From contig NZ_VFPM01000001.1 of NCBI RefSeq assembly GCF_006716675.1, forward strand, positions 1-64,000: a stretch of DNA of 64,000 nt, given 5' to 3'. This DNA is from Humibacillus xanthopallidus. GTDB lineage: Bacteria > Actinomycetota > Actinomycetes > Actinomycetales > Dermatophilaceae. Each line of letters begins with the position of its first letter. The stretch's first letter is position 1. Below, in pieces: positions 25,488 to 34,926 of this stretch. A program made the position numbers and the translations under genes. The notes beneath the pieces were generated by a model. It was given only the letters and a program-made list of their open reading frames with translations. It was not told where the DNA came from and ran no database searches.

Positions 25488-28106
25488 ATGAAAACACTTG
25501 CTGTGGGGGCTCGAAATTCTCGAAAGGCTCTGAGGTTACTCACGGGCACCGTCGTGGCCGTTGGGATGGCCTTGGGCGGTGCTGCAGCTGGTGGCAATTC
25601 AGCCTTCGGCGCAGCCGCAAGCTACACGTATACGAGCACGGCGGATTTCAACGGTGGGACTGCGCTCAACCTGAACACCGCGAACGACGAGCTGAAGCTG
25701 ACGCCGAGCTTCACCTTCCCGTTCGTATGGGTCCCCGCCAGCGCGCGGGGCACGATCGTGAAGATCAACGCGAACACCGGCGCGGTCGTCGGGGAGTACT
25801 GGTCGGCGCCGCAGAACATGGCGCACGACCCGTCGCGCACGACGGTGGACCAGAACGGGAATGTCTGGGCAGGCAACCGGGCGGAGGCCAGCGGTGGTCA
25901 GGGCTCGGTGGTCCAGATCGGCTTGAAGGAGGCCGGGCAGTGTGTCGACCGCAATGGCAATGGTGTGATCGACACCTCGGTCGGTCTAGGTGACATCCGG
26001 CCGTGGGCCAACGGGTCCTCGGAAGACACAGGCGGTGGCGTGACCACGGCCGACGACGAGTGCGTCATCCACTTCGTCCGAACGACCGGACACACGATCA
26101 GGCAGGTCTCGATCGACGCTGACAACCACGCGTGGGTCGGCGGCCCAGGCCTGGTCTCCAGCATCGGCCGGTACTTCGACCGAATCAGCCCGACGGGCAC
26201 CATCGTCAAGACCTTCAAGCTCCCGGACTCCGGGCCCTACGCGGCCTACGGCGGCCTCATCGACGAGCACGGGGTGCTCTGGAGCGCGGCCGGCCCAACC
26301 GGCGAGGACTTCGTCTGGCGCATCGACCTCGCCTCAATACCTGACACGACACCGCCTGCGGTCCTGACCTCGCCAGCGAACTACACGCTCGTGCCGTCCC
26401 CCTCTGCATACGGGATGGGCAAAGATCCGAGTGGCAACATCTGGGTGAGCGACTTCTACTCCGGCACGGTAGGCAAGATCAGTCCGGCTGGGTCGGTGCT
26501 CGGCACCTTCCTGACGGCCACTTCGGGCAACCGTGGAGTCGCGGTGACAGCCGATGGTGACGTCTGGGTGGCCGGCAGCGGAGACGGACACGTCGCACGT
26601 CTGCACAACAACGGCTCGCCCGTCACCACGATCGATGTCGGCGATACGCCGACCGGGGTGTCGGTCGACGCCAACGGGAAGGTCTGGGTGTCCCTGCTGG
26701 GATGGAACCAGGCCAAGCGCATCGACCCGGCCACCAACAGCGTTGACGCGACCACTGACCTCGGCGCGGGCGCCGGGCCGTACACCTACGGCGACATGAC
26801 CGGCAACGTCAACGTCGGTGGGCCGGCAAGCGGAACGTGGACCAAGGTCATCGACAGTGGTACCGCTGGCCAACACTGGTCCACGGCTGACTGGACCGCA
26901 GTCCTCAACGGCGGCGACGTCACCGTGACCGCTGCAGCCAGCGCGGACGGCGCGACATACGGCGCCGACACCCCCGTCTCCGACGGCGGCACTCTCGGGC
27001 TCACGGGCCGATACCTCAGGCTGACCGTCACGCTCGACAGGACCGCCGCCATGGTGGACGCGGACATCACGCCCGTCCTCGAGGACATCACGGTGACCAC
27101 CAACCGAGTGCCCGTCGCGGTCGCAGGGGACGACCAGAACGCGGACGAGGGCGATCTGGTCACCCTGAACGGGACGGCATCGAGCGACCCCGACGGCGAC
27201 ACCCTCGGCTACTCGTGGGAGTTGCTGCCCGGATACACCGGGCCGGCCGTGACCCTGTCCGACGCCACGGTGGCTCAGCCGACATTCACCCCGACCGACA
27301 ACGGCGTGTACACCTTCCGGCTGACCGTCGATGACGGCAACGGGGGGTCAGCGACAGACGATGTATTGGTCACGGTCGACAACGTCGCTCCTGTGATCCA
27401 GTCGTTCAGCTCGCCTGCCGACCCCGTGCCGGTGGGGTCCGTGGTCAACCTGTCCGCGACGTTCAGCGACGTCGGCACGAACGACACTCACACGGCCTCA
27501 TTCGCGCTCGACTCGACCAACGCGGCAGGGACCGTCACCGAGTCGGGTGGCTCAGGTAGCGCGACGGGGTCCTTCACACTGATCCCGGCGGGTGTGTACA
27601 CCGCGTCAGTGACGATCACCGACGACGACGGCGGCCTGGACACGGAGACAGCCCTGGTTCCGGTCGTCGTCTACGACCCGGCAGGCGGGTTCGTCACCGG
27701 AGGCGGACGGATCACGTCGCCAACCGGCGCCTTCACGCCTGACGCCAGCCTTGCCGGCAAGGCAACGTTCGGGTTCGTGTCCCGCTATCAGAAGGGTGCC
27801 ACGATCCCGTCCGGAAACACCGAGTTCGTCTTCCATGCGGCCGGTCTGAGCTTCCACTCCAGCAGCTACGACTGGCTCGTGATCTCCGGGGCGCAGGCGC
27901 AGTACAAGGGCGTCGGCGAGGTCACCGGACTCGGGGCCACCGACAATGGCAGCTACAAGTTCATCCTCACCGCTGTCGACGGCGGCCGCCTGGGTGGGAC
28001 AGCACCCGACACGTTCCGGATCAAGATCTTCCGTGACGACACCGTCCTTTACGACAACGGACCGGGAACCCCCCTCGAGGGTGGATCGATCATCGTGCAC
28101 AAGTAG
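25488..28106 (+). CDS. Secreted beta-propeller (NHL/Vgb-like) protein with PKD domains
   Basis: An 872-residue exported protein starting with ATG at 25488. A signal peptide covers about residues 1-45 (LRLLTGTVVAVGMALGGAAA). Residues 60-440 hold repeats of the streptogramin-lyase/NHL type, such as DQNGNVWAGNR, DPSGNIWVSDFYSGTVGKIS and DANGKVWVSLLGW. Then comes a PKD domain (AGDDQNADEGDLVTLNGTAS SDPDGDTLGYSWEL), a second PKD-like domain and a C-terminal region GGFVTGGGRITSPTG...FRIKIFRD of the 'post-COAP-1' kind. No catalytic residues are evident. It probably binds ligands or surfaces outside the cell. A terminator hairpin follows. Confidence 0.8.
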   Translation: MKTLAVGARNSRKALRLLTGTVVAVGMALGGAAAGGNSAFGAAASYTYTSTADFNGGTALNLNTANDELKLTPSFTFPFVWVPASARGTIVKINANTGAVVGEYWSAPQNMAHDPSRTTVDQNGNVWAGNRAEASGGQGSVVQIGLKEAGQCVDRNGNGVIDTSVGLGDIRPWANGSSEDTGGGVTTADDECVIHFVRTTGHTIRQVSIDADNHAWVGGPGLVSSIGRYFDRISPTGTIVKTFKLPDSGPYAAYGGLIDEHGVLWSAAGPTGEDFVWRIDLASIPDTTPPAVLTSPANYTLVPSPSAYGMGKDPSGNIWVSDFYSGTVGKISPAGSVLGTFLTATSGNRGVAVTADGDVWVAGSGDGHVARLHNNGSPVTTIDVGDTPTGVSVDANGKVWVSLLGWNQAKRIDPATNSVDATTDLGAGAGPYTYGDMTGNVNVGGPASGTWTKVIDSGTAGQHWSTADWTAVLNGGDVTVTAAASADGATYGADTPVSDGGTLGLTGRYLRLTVTLDRTAAMVDADITPVLEDITVTTNRVPVAVAGDDQNADEGDLVTLNGTASSDPDGDTLGYSWELLPGYTGPAVTLSDATVAQPTFTPTDNGVYTFRLTVDDGNGGSATDDVLVTVDNVAPVIQSFSSPADPVPVGSVVNLSATFSDVGTNDTHTASFALDSTNAAGTVTESGGSGSATGSFTLIPAGVYTASVTITDDDGGLDTETALVPVVVYDPAGGFVTGGGRITSPTGAFTPDASLAGKATFGFVSRYQKGATIPSGNTEFVFHAAGLSFHSSSYDWLVISGAQAQYKGVGEVTGLGATDNGSYKFILTAVDGGRLGGTAPDTFRIKIFRDDTVLYDNGPGTPLEGGSIIVHK

Positions 28107-28126
28107 CACTCAGCGATATCTCGGGT

Positions 28127-28154
28127 TTCGGCCCCGCCCTTCGGCGGGGCCGAA
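28127..28154 (+). terminator. Terminator of the beta-propeller/PKD gene
   Basis: A 12-bp perfect stem TTCGGCCCCGCC / GGCGGGGCCGAA with loop CTTC, 20 bases after the stop codon. No T-tract follows, as is common in high-GC actinomycetes. Confidence 0.85.
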
Positions 28155-28416
28155 GCGCGCAGACGGAGAGATTTCGGGGAACGGCCATCGTTTGACGCCC
28201 TGCAGCTACGCTCCCCTGCTCAACCCTCGTACCGTCAACATGGCCCGGCGTTCCTGCTCAGCGTCAGGTCCTGATCCGTGGTGTACCTCGGTGTTCAATC
28301 AGAGTGTTCGGGTGGGCCTGAGGGTGCCGTCACGGCCGATACCGACAGCTTCCGTGTCGTTACTCCAAGGTCCGCTGGCTGCGGAACTGTGGAGGTCAGT
28401 CGCTGCTCCGGACGCT

Positions 28417-28449
28417 GGTTCGAGTCCCTGGCGGCGCACTCTTCGTGCA
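28417..28449 (+). repeat. Right copy of tRNA-Lys 3'-end direct repeat (candidate att site)
   Basis: Starts GGTTCGAGTCCCTGGCGGCG and matches 17720-17752 in 32 of 33 positions. No upstream tRNA body is present: the D-arm and anticodon arm are absent. It fits the far boundary of an element that integrated at tRNA-Lys, about 10.7 kb away. The rest of the 28155-28514 intergenic stretch holds no gene I can support. Confidence 0.75.
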
Positions 28450-28514
28450 TCTCCGGCACGGGGCTCTGCGTCGCCGCCGACAGGTCGCTGGGCGCTGGCG
28501 TTGCCGCACCGTCG

Positions 28515-29486
28515 CTACGCCTCGGTCTCTCGCGAGATCACCACCGCGCTGCCGCTGGTGTTCATCTCCACGGCTGCTGCCAGCTCCGGCCCCTCCGCTG
28601 CGCCGGGGGCGGTGCGGCGGCGGGTGACGAGGAACGAGCCGCTGAGGACCAGGGCGAACCCGATGACGGTCCACACGGTGACGCGCTCGTCGAGGATGAG
28701 AACCCCGGCCAGGACGGCGACGGCAGGGTTGACGTAGGTGATCGCGGTGGCCTTGACCGGTCCGATCTCGCCGATCAAGGCGACCATCAACACGAATGCC
28801 AGCGCGCTGCACACGACAGCGAGCACCAGGACCGAGGCCACCACCCGACCCGATGGCCATGCCGCGGGCCACGACCCGGCCAGCAGCACGAACGGCACGT
28901 AGACGATCGCGGTTCCCGCGAGCGAGACGGCAGTGACGCCGATGCCCGGCAGCTGCGGCATCCAGCGCGCGAGGATCGCCGGCCCCACGGCATACCCGAT
29001 CACGACGAACGCCATCTGCCCCACGGCGACCAGGTCGGAGCCGGCCACGTCCAGACCGACGAGCGCGGCGACACCGAGCATGCCCACCCCGATGCCTGTC
29101 CAGTTCATCGCGGTCAGCTGGGCGGGCCGGCCCATGGCGAACGCGACGGCGACACCGGCGAGCGGGACGGCCGCGAGCAACAGCCCGGCCGTGGAGCTGG
29201 GCAGCGTCTGCTCGGCGGAGCTGAGGAAGTACCAGGGGATGACGATCTCGCAGATCGTGTAGGCGGCCATCGGCTTCCAGGCGCGCAGCACCGGCCCCAC
29301 CTCGCGCCGGAGGAGGACAAGCGGCAGGAGCAGCACCGCCGCCAGGCCGGAGCGCGCGAGCACGACCATCTCCGGGGAGAGCTCCTCGACCGCCACCTTG
29401 ATGAACAGGTACGGAATGCCCCAGGCGATGCCCAGGGCCGTGAAGAGGATGACACCACGGCGAGTCACCCGCTCATCCTTCCTCAC
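28515..29486 (-). CDS. EamA/DMT-family transporter
   Basis: A 323-residue protein with ten transmembrane helices in two EamA repeats. The first repeat begins LFTALGIAWGIPYLFIKVAV and has GLAAVLLLPLVLLRR. The second starts near VGQMAFVVIGYAVGPAILAR and has ALIGEIGPVKATAITYVNPA VAVLAGVLILDE, the standard end of the family. These transporters export metabolites or drugs; the cargo cannot be predicted. It lies just outside the right repeat of the candidate island and carries one GTATGCCG octamer. Confidence 0.9.
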   Translation of the reverse strand: MRKDERVTRRGVILFTALGIAWGIPYLFIKVAVEELSPEMVVLARSGLAAVLLLPLVLLRREVGPVLRAWKPMAAYTICEIVIPWYFLSSAEQTLPSSTAGLLLAAVPLAGVAVAFAMGRPAQLTAMNWTGIGVGMLGVAALVGLDVAGSDLVAVGQMAFVVIGYAVGPAILARWMPQLPGIGVTAVSLAGTAIVYVPFVLLAGSWPAAWPSGRVVASVLVLAVVCSALAFVLMVALIGEIGPVKATAITYVNPAVAVLAGVLILDERVTVWTVIGFALVLSGSFLVTRRRTAPGAAEGPELAAAVEMNTSGSAVVISRETEA

Positions 29487-29501
29487 GAGATGGGGCGACA
29501 G

Positions 29502-29540
29502 CTGGCCCCCACCCCGGATGTTTCCCGGGGTGAGGGCCAG
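29502..29540. terminator. Terminator hairpin between X-Pro peptidase and EamA genes
   Basis: Stem CTGGCCCCCACCCCGG / CCGGGGTGAGGGCCAG (29502-29517 and 29525-29540), 16 bp with one mismatch and a 7-base loop. It lies 50 bases after the end of the peptidase gene. Confidence 0.8.
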
Positions 29541-29592
29541 CGTCGTTGTGGAGGGCCGCGCTAGGAGCTGGCGAGCGCCCCTGAGCTCGCCG

Positions 29593-31500
29593 TCACCGGG
29601 GCCACAGCGTCTCGTCGAGGTTGGGCAACGTGCCCCGGGCGAGGTTGTCGGTGTCCTCGGCGGTCAGGTGCCCCGGAGCGAAGCCGCTCATCGGGCCGGA
29701 GACCGGCAGGTTCAACCGCGTGGAGCGCAGGTCGAGGGTGTACTGGCCCGAGCTGGTGTCGACGGCGATGACACCGTTGCTCGCCCCGCTCACGACAAGA
29801 CCCAGCTGATGCCCGGCCGGGACGACGAGGTCGTTGGCAGCCAGCTCGACCCTGACCTGGTGCCGGCCCGAGCCGTCGAGACGAGCCCAGCCGCGGGCAA
29901 GCACCTGCAGCTGGGTGTTCTGCAGGCGACGGGTGACGTCCTTGTAGCAGGCGTCGTCAGACGCGATGGCCCCTCCCCAGCACGTCTCCGTCCCGAGGGT
30001 CAGGGCGCCGTCACCGGTCGCGCTGACACGGTCCATGGAGCCGTAGTCGACAAGCATGACGGACACCTGTCCGACCGGGACGGTGTGGGTCACATCGAGG
30101 TCAACCGTCGGCGTGCCCGAGATCCGCACGTCCTGCGTCGTCGTTCCGGTGAGGAACTGCAGCCGGTTCGGGTTTGCGGCCAAGGCAACCGCGTTGGACT
30201 CCGACAGGCGCGAGTTGTTGGCGTAGGCGGCGGTGCCGCGGTCCGGGGCTCCGAGCGCCAGCGTGCCGTCGGCTCGAGGGGTGAGCGACATCGTGCGGGC
30301 GGACTGGATCGGCCACGTCGTGGACGTCGCCCACTCGTTCGGCGCGGTCTCGACGCGGACGGCCGGCTCCCCGTCGATGCCGTTGTCGATGCCCATGAGC
30401 TCGTGGTCGAACCACCGGTTCAGGGTGGTGACCCACTCCTCGCGGTCGCTGTCGAACGGGTCGACGTGCCCGAGGCGGGTGAGCCACATCTTGCGTTGCA
30501 CGCCCTGCTTGCCGAGGTCGTCCCACCACTTGGAGGCGTTCATCGTCTTGACGTTGTTGTCCTGGAGCCCGTGGACGATGAAGACGCTCGCCTTGACCTT
30601 GGAGGCGTCGTAGAGGCTCCCGTCGCGGTAGTCGCGCTCGGCCCAGAAGTCCGTGTAGGCGCCGGTGGCGTCGGCATCGTTGGCGTCCATGGAGGCCAGG
30701 CGCGGTGAGCAGTCGGTCGGCATGGTGCGGCGCTGGGCGATGGTGCGCGAGAGGCTGCTGGCGTAGTGGCGCGACTTCACGGCGCCCTGCCAGCGGTTGT
30801 AGTCGTACCAGGAGCTGATCGCGCTGATCGGCACGATCGTCTTCAACCCGTCGACACCCGTGGCGGCGACGCCGTTTGCGAGCGTCCCGTCATAGGACTT
30901 GCCGATCATCCCGGTGCTGCCGTTGCTCCAGGTGGCATCGACGACGGCACCGCTCGCATCGCGGGCGGTCCCCTTGCCGCCCAGCCACTCGACGACGGAC
31001 TTGACCGACTCGACGTCGGAGCGGCCGCCCTCGTCGCTGCACCCGGTGGACCGGGCGGTTCCCGCCATGTCGACGGCGACGAAGGCGTAGCCGCGCGGCA
31101 CGAAGTAGTTGTCGTAGTAGAGCGGGAACTTCGTCGGGCTCCCGTCCGCGCCGTACTCCTTGTACTCGGTCTCGTTGCCGCGGCCGAGGCTGAGGTAGTA
31201 GGGGCTGGCGTCCATGACGACCGGCACCCGTGCGGTGCCGTCGAGCTCGCGCGGCCGGATGATGTCGGCGGCGATGCGCTCCGCCTTGCCGTCCCCGTCG
31301 AGGTCCGGCGTGTCGACCCAGACAGTCTCTCGGATGGCGTTCGTGTAGTCGTACATCGGCGACGTCATGCCACCGACCAGCGTGACGGGTGGGGTCTCGG
31401 TGCTGCTCGTCGGCGCCGCGTGCGCCTCCCCCAGCGTCCCGATGGCCAACGGCGCAACCACGGCGAGTGACGTGGCTAGGGCCAGGATCCTGGCTTTCAT
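29593..31500 (-). CDS. Secreted Xaa-Pro dipeptidyl-peptidase (S15 family)
   Basis: A 635-residue protein starting with ATG at 31500. The signal peptide is LALATSLAVVAPLAIGTLGE AHAA (residues 6-29). The S15/CocE domain has the nucleophile in GMIGKSYDGTLANG (G-x-S-Y-x-G), the segment FIVHGLQDNNVKTMNASKWW before the acid, and His in LTRLGHVDPFDS. The C-terminal jelly-roll (X-Pro peptidase C-terminal domain) covers about residues 400-635. It would release X-Pro dipeptides or cleave related esters outside the cell. It diverges from the GH106-type gene across a 283-base promoter region. Confidence 0.85.
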   Translation of the reverse strand: MKARILALATSLAVVAPLAIGTLGEAHAAPTSSTETPPVTLVGGMTSPMYDYTNAIRETVWVDTPDLDGDGKAERIAADIIRPRELDGTARVPVVMDASPYYLSLGRGNETEYKEYGADGSPTKFPLYYDNYFVPRGYAFVAVDMAGTARSTGCSDEGGRSDVESVKSVVEWLGGKGTARDASGAVVDATWSNGSTGMIGKSYDGTLANGVAATGVDGLKTIVPISAISSWYDYNRWQGAVKSRHYASSLSRTIAQRRTMPTDCSPRLASMDANDADATGAYTDFWAERDYRDGSLYDASKVKASVFIVHGLQDNNVKTMNASKWWDDLGKQGVQRKMWLTRLGHVDPFDSDREEWVTTLNRWFDHELMGIDNGIDGEPAVRVETAPNEWATSTTWPIQSARTMSLTPRADGTLALGAPDRGTAAYANNSRLSESNAVALAANPNRLQFLTGTTTQDVRISGTPTVDLDVTHTVPVGQVSVMLVDYGSMDRVSATGDGALTLGTETCWGGAIASDDACYKDVTRRLQNTQLQVLARGWARLDGSGRHQVRVELAANDLVVPAGHQLGLVVSGASNGVIAVDTSSGQYTLDLRSTRLNLPVSGPMSGFAPGHLTAEDTDNLARGTLPNLDETLWPR

Positions 31501-31639
31501 GTGAGTCCTTCCTGCCCCCGGAACCGGCGATGTCCCTGTGTGGGGTGAGGGGCTCTGCCAAATGTAGCGATGAATCACCCGAAAAGGGCAGGGGAGAAAA
31601 CACAACGGGGTCCGACCATCCGATGGCACCCACCGCCAA

Positions 31640-31759
31640 TGAAACGTTCCGCATCTTGCGACCACCCCAGTAGCCAGGGACATGGCACGGGTCGATACGA
31701 CCCTTGACGCAGTGGTGATATGCGACATATGGTCGCCGCACGAATTCTGAATCGTTTCA
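31640..31759. promoter_or_regulatory. Two LacI-like operator candidates
   Basis: TGAAACGTTCCG at 31640-31651 and TGAATCGTTTCA at 31748-31759 each differ by two bases from the palindrome TGAAACGTTTCA, which has the central CG of LacI-family sites. The second sits 25 bases before the glycosidase start codon. No LacI gene is in the window, so the regulator would be encoded elsewhere. Confidence 0.4.
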
Positions 31760-31783
31760 TTCACATCGTCGTGGAGGATCCCC

Positions 31784-34700
31784 ATGGTCACCGGCCCCAC
31801 CCCGCAGGACCCGCCCGTGCGCTCGTCCGTCTCTCGCCGCAGGTTCATCACGATGGGGGCCGTGCTCACCGCCGGCGCCGCTCTGCCGTGGTCTCCGGCG
31901 CCGGCGGCCGCAGCCGCGGGGACGCCCGATGCCGCCGAGGCGGCGGGATTCGCCCGCAGCTTCCGTCAGCCGCCGACGTCGTACGGCGCCCGCTTCCGGT
32001 GGTGGTGGCCGTGCGGCAACGTCGACCCCGACGAGGTCGCCAAGGAGGTCGACGCCGCCGCAGACGCCGGCTTCGCGGGGCTCGAGATCGCCGACGTGCA
32101 CCACAGCATCCCGAAGGGCCGGCTCGACCCCCAGGCCCACGGCTGGGGCACCGCGCCCTGGGTCACAGCGGTCACCGCGGCTCTGCGACAAGCGCAGCGC
32201 CGCGGCATCACCATCGACCTCACCATCGGACCCTCATGGCCCGCCGCCGTGCCGACCGTCACCCCCGACGACGTCGCCGCGTCGAGCGAGCTGGCCCACG
32301 GACTGGTGCCTGTCGCAGCGGGTTCCACCTACGACGGCGTCGTCCCTGCCCCCGTCGTGCCGGCCAAGCCCGGCGCCACTCGCGCACAGCTCATCGGTGT
32401 CCACGCAGCGAAGGTCATCGCTCCCCCGCCCCGCGCCGGGCAGCCCTCGACGCTCGACCAGGCCTCCGTCGTCGATCTCACCGCCTCGGTGCACGACGGG
32501 CGCCTCACGTGGACCGCGCCGGCGACCGGGTCCTGGGTGATCCTCAGCTACTGGCAGAGAGGGTCGGGGCAGGAGCCCGAGGCCGGCCCGCACACCACGC
32601 CCACGGCATACGTCGTCGACCACTTCAGCGCGGCCGGCACGGCGGCGGTCACGGACTTCTGGGAGCAGCGGATCCTCACCTCGGAGCTGCGCCGCCTCCT
32701 CGCGTCGGCCGGCAACACCCTCTTCGAGGACTCCCTCGAGATCGAGACCGACGCGACCCTGTGGACCCCCGGGTTCCTCGACATCTTCCGCTCGCGCATG
32801 GGCTACGACCTCTACCCCTGGCTGCCGGTGATCATCGAGCAGAAGGAGAAGTACCTCTACGTCTTCGCGGGCGACACGACGAACAAGGTCCGCGACGACG
32901 TGGCCCAGTGCCTCAGTGACCTCTACGCCGAGCACCACCTGCTGCCGCTGCGCTCCTGGGCGCACGACCTGGGTCTCGAGCTGCGCGTGCAGGGCTACGG
33001 CCTCGAGACCGACTCCATCTACGAGGCAGCCCTCTTCGACCAGCCGGAGAGCGAGTCACTCGGGTTCAAGAACCTCGACGACTACCGCGCGCTGAGCGGC
33101 GGTCGAGACATGGGCGGTCGCTCGATCCTGTCCTGCGAGGCCGCTGCCTACGCGGGCGGCGCCTACAACACGACGTGGAACAAGGCCCTCCAGACGTTGG
33201 GCAGCATCTACGCGGGCGGCGTCAACCAGGCGGTGCTGCACGGCTTTTCGTATGCCGACGCCCCCGGAGCGGCATGGCCGGGCTTCGCGGCGTTCTCCCC
33301 CTACTACAACAACGCCGTCGGATACGGCGAGGCGTGGGGTCCGCGCCAGCCGATGTGGCGGCACGTCACCGACGTCGCCGACCACCTGCGTCGCACGCAG
33401 TTCGCCCTGCGCGCGGGGGTGAACCGCGCCGACCTCGCGTGGTACCGCCAGAAGGGCTGGACCGCCACCGGCATCGGCGTCGGTTGGGGAACCAGTGCCG
33501 CCATCGGTCTCGGGTGGAGCTACGGCTTCATCACCGCACCCCTGCTCAGGCTGGACACGGCGCAGGTCCGTGACGGACGGCTGGCACCGGACGGACCGGC
33601 CTACAAGGCGATCATCATCGAGGGCGACCGGTTCCGCGGGAACGTCAGCTCGCTGCAGCTCGAGGGTGCCACCGAGCTCCTGCGCCTCGCCCGGGCGGGG
33701 CTGCCCATCGTCTTCGTCGGCGACTGGAGCTCCGCCCTGGCGACCGGGCTCCCCCAGGGCGACGAGGACGCGCAGATCCGTGACCTGGTCGCGCAGCTGC
33801 GCTCCCTCCCGGTGGTGCGCACGGTGACCGTCGCGGACGACATCCCGAAGGCCCTCGCCGAGCTGGGGGTCGAGCGCGCCGTGGAGCACGACCCGTCGAC
33901 CCTCATGCACGTCCAGCGGTTCGTCGCCGACACGGGGGCGCAGAGCCCGAGCCGTCGCAACGGCATCGACGTCTTCTACCTCGCCAACGCGCGGCACGCC
34001 GAGAACCGGAAGATCGTCCGTGTCGAGCAGGACGTCTGGCTGACCGCGTCCAGCGCCGGCATGGTCCCCTACCGGCTCGACACCTTCACCGGTGAGGTCA
34101 CCCCGATCGCGGTGTACGAGGTCGACGGCCGCCACATCCGGATCCGCGTCGCGCTGAACCCTGCCGAGGGCGTGGTCGTCGCCCTCGCGCCGCCGAAGCT
34201 GCTCGGCGGGCCGACGCTCGCGACGCCGGCTGTCGGAACGGACGCCGCGAGCATCTCCTACGTCGACGGCAGGCTCGTCGCCCGCGCCACGACCGGCGGC
34301 ACGTGCACGACGGTGCTGGCCGATGGCCGGGCGGTGCGAACCACGGTCCCCGCGGTGCCCGCTCCCCTTGCGCTCACGCGATGGGACCTCTCCCTCGAGG
34401 ACTGGCAGCCGGGTTCGTCCGCCACCGATACCACGGTGGCGACGCGCACCACGGTGATGGACGGGCTCACGCCATGGACGAACGTCAGCGGACTCGAGGA
34501 CGTGTCGGGAGTCGGCCACTACTCGGCTGCCGTCGAGCTCGACGACTCCTGGGACGGGGTCGGCGCCTACCTCGACCTCGGCGCGGTGTTCGACACCTTC
34601 CGGGTGCGCGTCAACGGCCGCGACGTGCCGACCCGGTCGGTGCTCTCGACGCGCGTCGACGTCGGTACGGCGCTTCGCCCCGGCCACAACCTCGTCGAGG

Positions 34701-34831
34701 TGGAGGCCCCGTCCACGCTCTTCAACCGGCTACGCACGGTGAACCCGACGGTGTTCGGGTCGAGCAGCCGACAGGCCTACGGGCTCCTCGGACCCGTGAC
34801 CATCACGCCCTACCGGGACGTCCTCGTCTGA
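31784..34831 (+). CDS. Tat-exported glycoside hydrolase, GH106 (alpha-L-rhamnosidase)-like
   Basis: A 1,015-residue protein from ATG 31784 behind GGAGG. A twin-arginine signal (SRRRFITMGAVLTAGAALPW) spans residues 17-36. The catalytic barrel starts with FRWWWPCGNVDPDEVAKEVD, then ADAGFAGLEIADVHHSIPKG, and TIDLTIGPSWPAAVP; later LFEDSLEIETDATLWTPGFL contains acidic residues suited to catalysis. Residues 870-990 form a sugar-binding galactose-binding-like domain (GAYLDLGAVFDTFRVRVNGR). The family mainly removes rhamnose from plant or bacterial glycans. Two LacI-like sites upstream suggest induction by a sugar. Confidence 0.8.
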   Translation: MVTGPTPQDPPVRSSVSRRRFITMGAVLTAGAALPWSPAPAAAAAGTPDAAEAAGFARSFRQPPTSYGARFRWWWPCGNVDPDEVAKEVDAAADAGFAGLEIADVHHSIPKGRLDPQAHGWGTAPWVTAVTAALRQAQRRGITIDLTIGPSWPAAVPTVTPDDVAASSELAHGLVPVAAGSTYDGVVPAPVVPAKPGATRAQLIGVHAAKVIAPPPRAGQPSTLDQASVVDLTASVHDGRLTWTAPATGSWVILSYWQRGSGQEPEAGPHTTPTAYVVDHFSAAGTAAVTDFWEQRILTSELRRLLASAGNTLFEDSLEIETDATLWTPGFLDIFRSRMGYDLYPWLPVIIEQKEKYLYVFAGDTTNKVRDDVAQCLSDLYAEHHLLPLRSWAHDLGLELRVQGYGLETDSIYEAALFDQPESESLGFKNLDDYRALSGGRDMGGRSILSCEAAAYAGGAYNTTWNKALQTLGSIYAGGVNQAVLHGFSYADAPGAAWPGFAAFSPYYNNAVGYGEAWGPRQPMWRHVTDVADHLRRTQFALRAGVNRADLAWYRQKGWTATGIGVGWGTSAAIGLGWSYGFITAPLLRLDTAQVRDGRLAPDGPAYKAIIIEGDRFRGNVSSLQLEGATELLRLARAGLPIVFVGDWSSALATGLPQGDEDAQIRDLVAQLRSLPVVRTVTVADDIPKALAELGVERAVEHDPSTLMHVQRFVADTGAQSPSRRNGIDVFYLANARHAENRKIVRVEQDVWLTASSAGMVPYRLDTFTGEVTPIAVYEVDGRHIRIRVALNPAEGVVVALAPPKLLGGPTLATPAVGTDAASISYVDGRLVARATTGGTCTTVLADGRAVRTTVPAVPAPLALTRWDLSLEDWQPGSSATDTTVATRTTVMDGLTPWTNVSGLEDVSGVGHYSAAVELDDSWDGVGAYLDLGAVFDTFRVRVNGRDVPTRSVLSTRVDVGTALRPGHNLVEVEAPSTLFNRLRTVNPTVFGSSSRQAYGLLGPVTITPYRDVLV

Positions 34832-34867
34832 CCGCCGACCTTTCGCGGCGCCACCTGCCGAGATGCA

Positions 34868-34901
34868 ACGGCGGCTCGGACCCTGAGGTCCGAGCCGCCG
34901 T
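34868..34901. terminator. Terminator hairpin, probably bidirectional
   Basis: A 15-bp perfect stem ACGGCGGCTCGGACC / GGTCCGAGCCGCCGT (34868-34882 and 34887-34901) with loop CTGA. It lies between two convergent genes, the glycosidase and the small secreted protein. Confidence 0.9.
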
Positions 34902-34926
34902 CTGTGTCCCCGAGAGGAGGTGGGTT

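Noticed and set aside
28381..28449. A second tRNA-Lys gene at the right repeat
   Set aside because: Only the T-arm and acceptor 3' half are present. No D-arm or anticodon arm can be built upstream.
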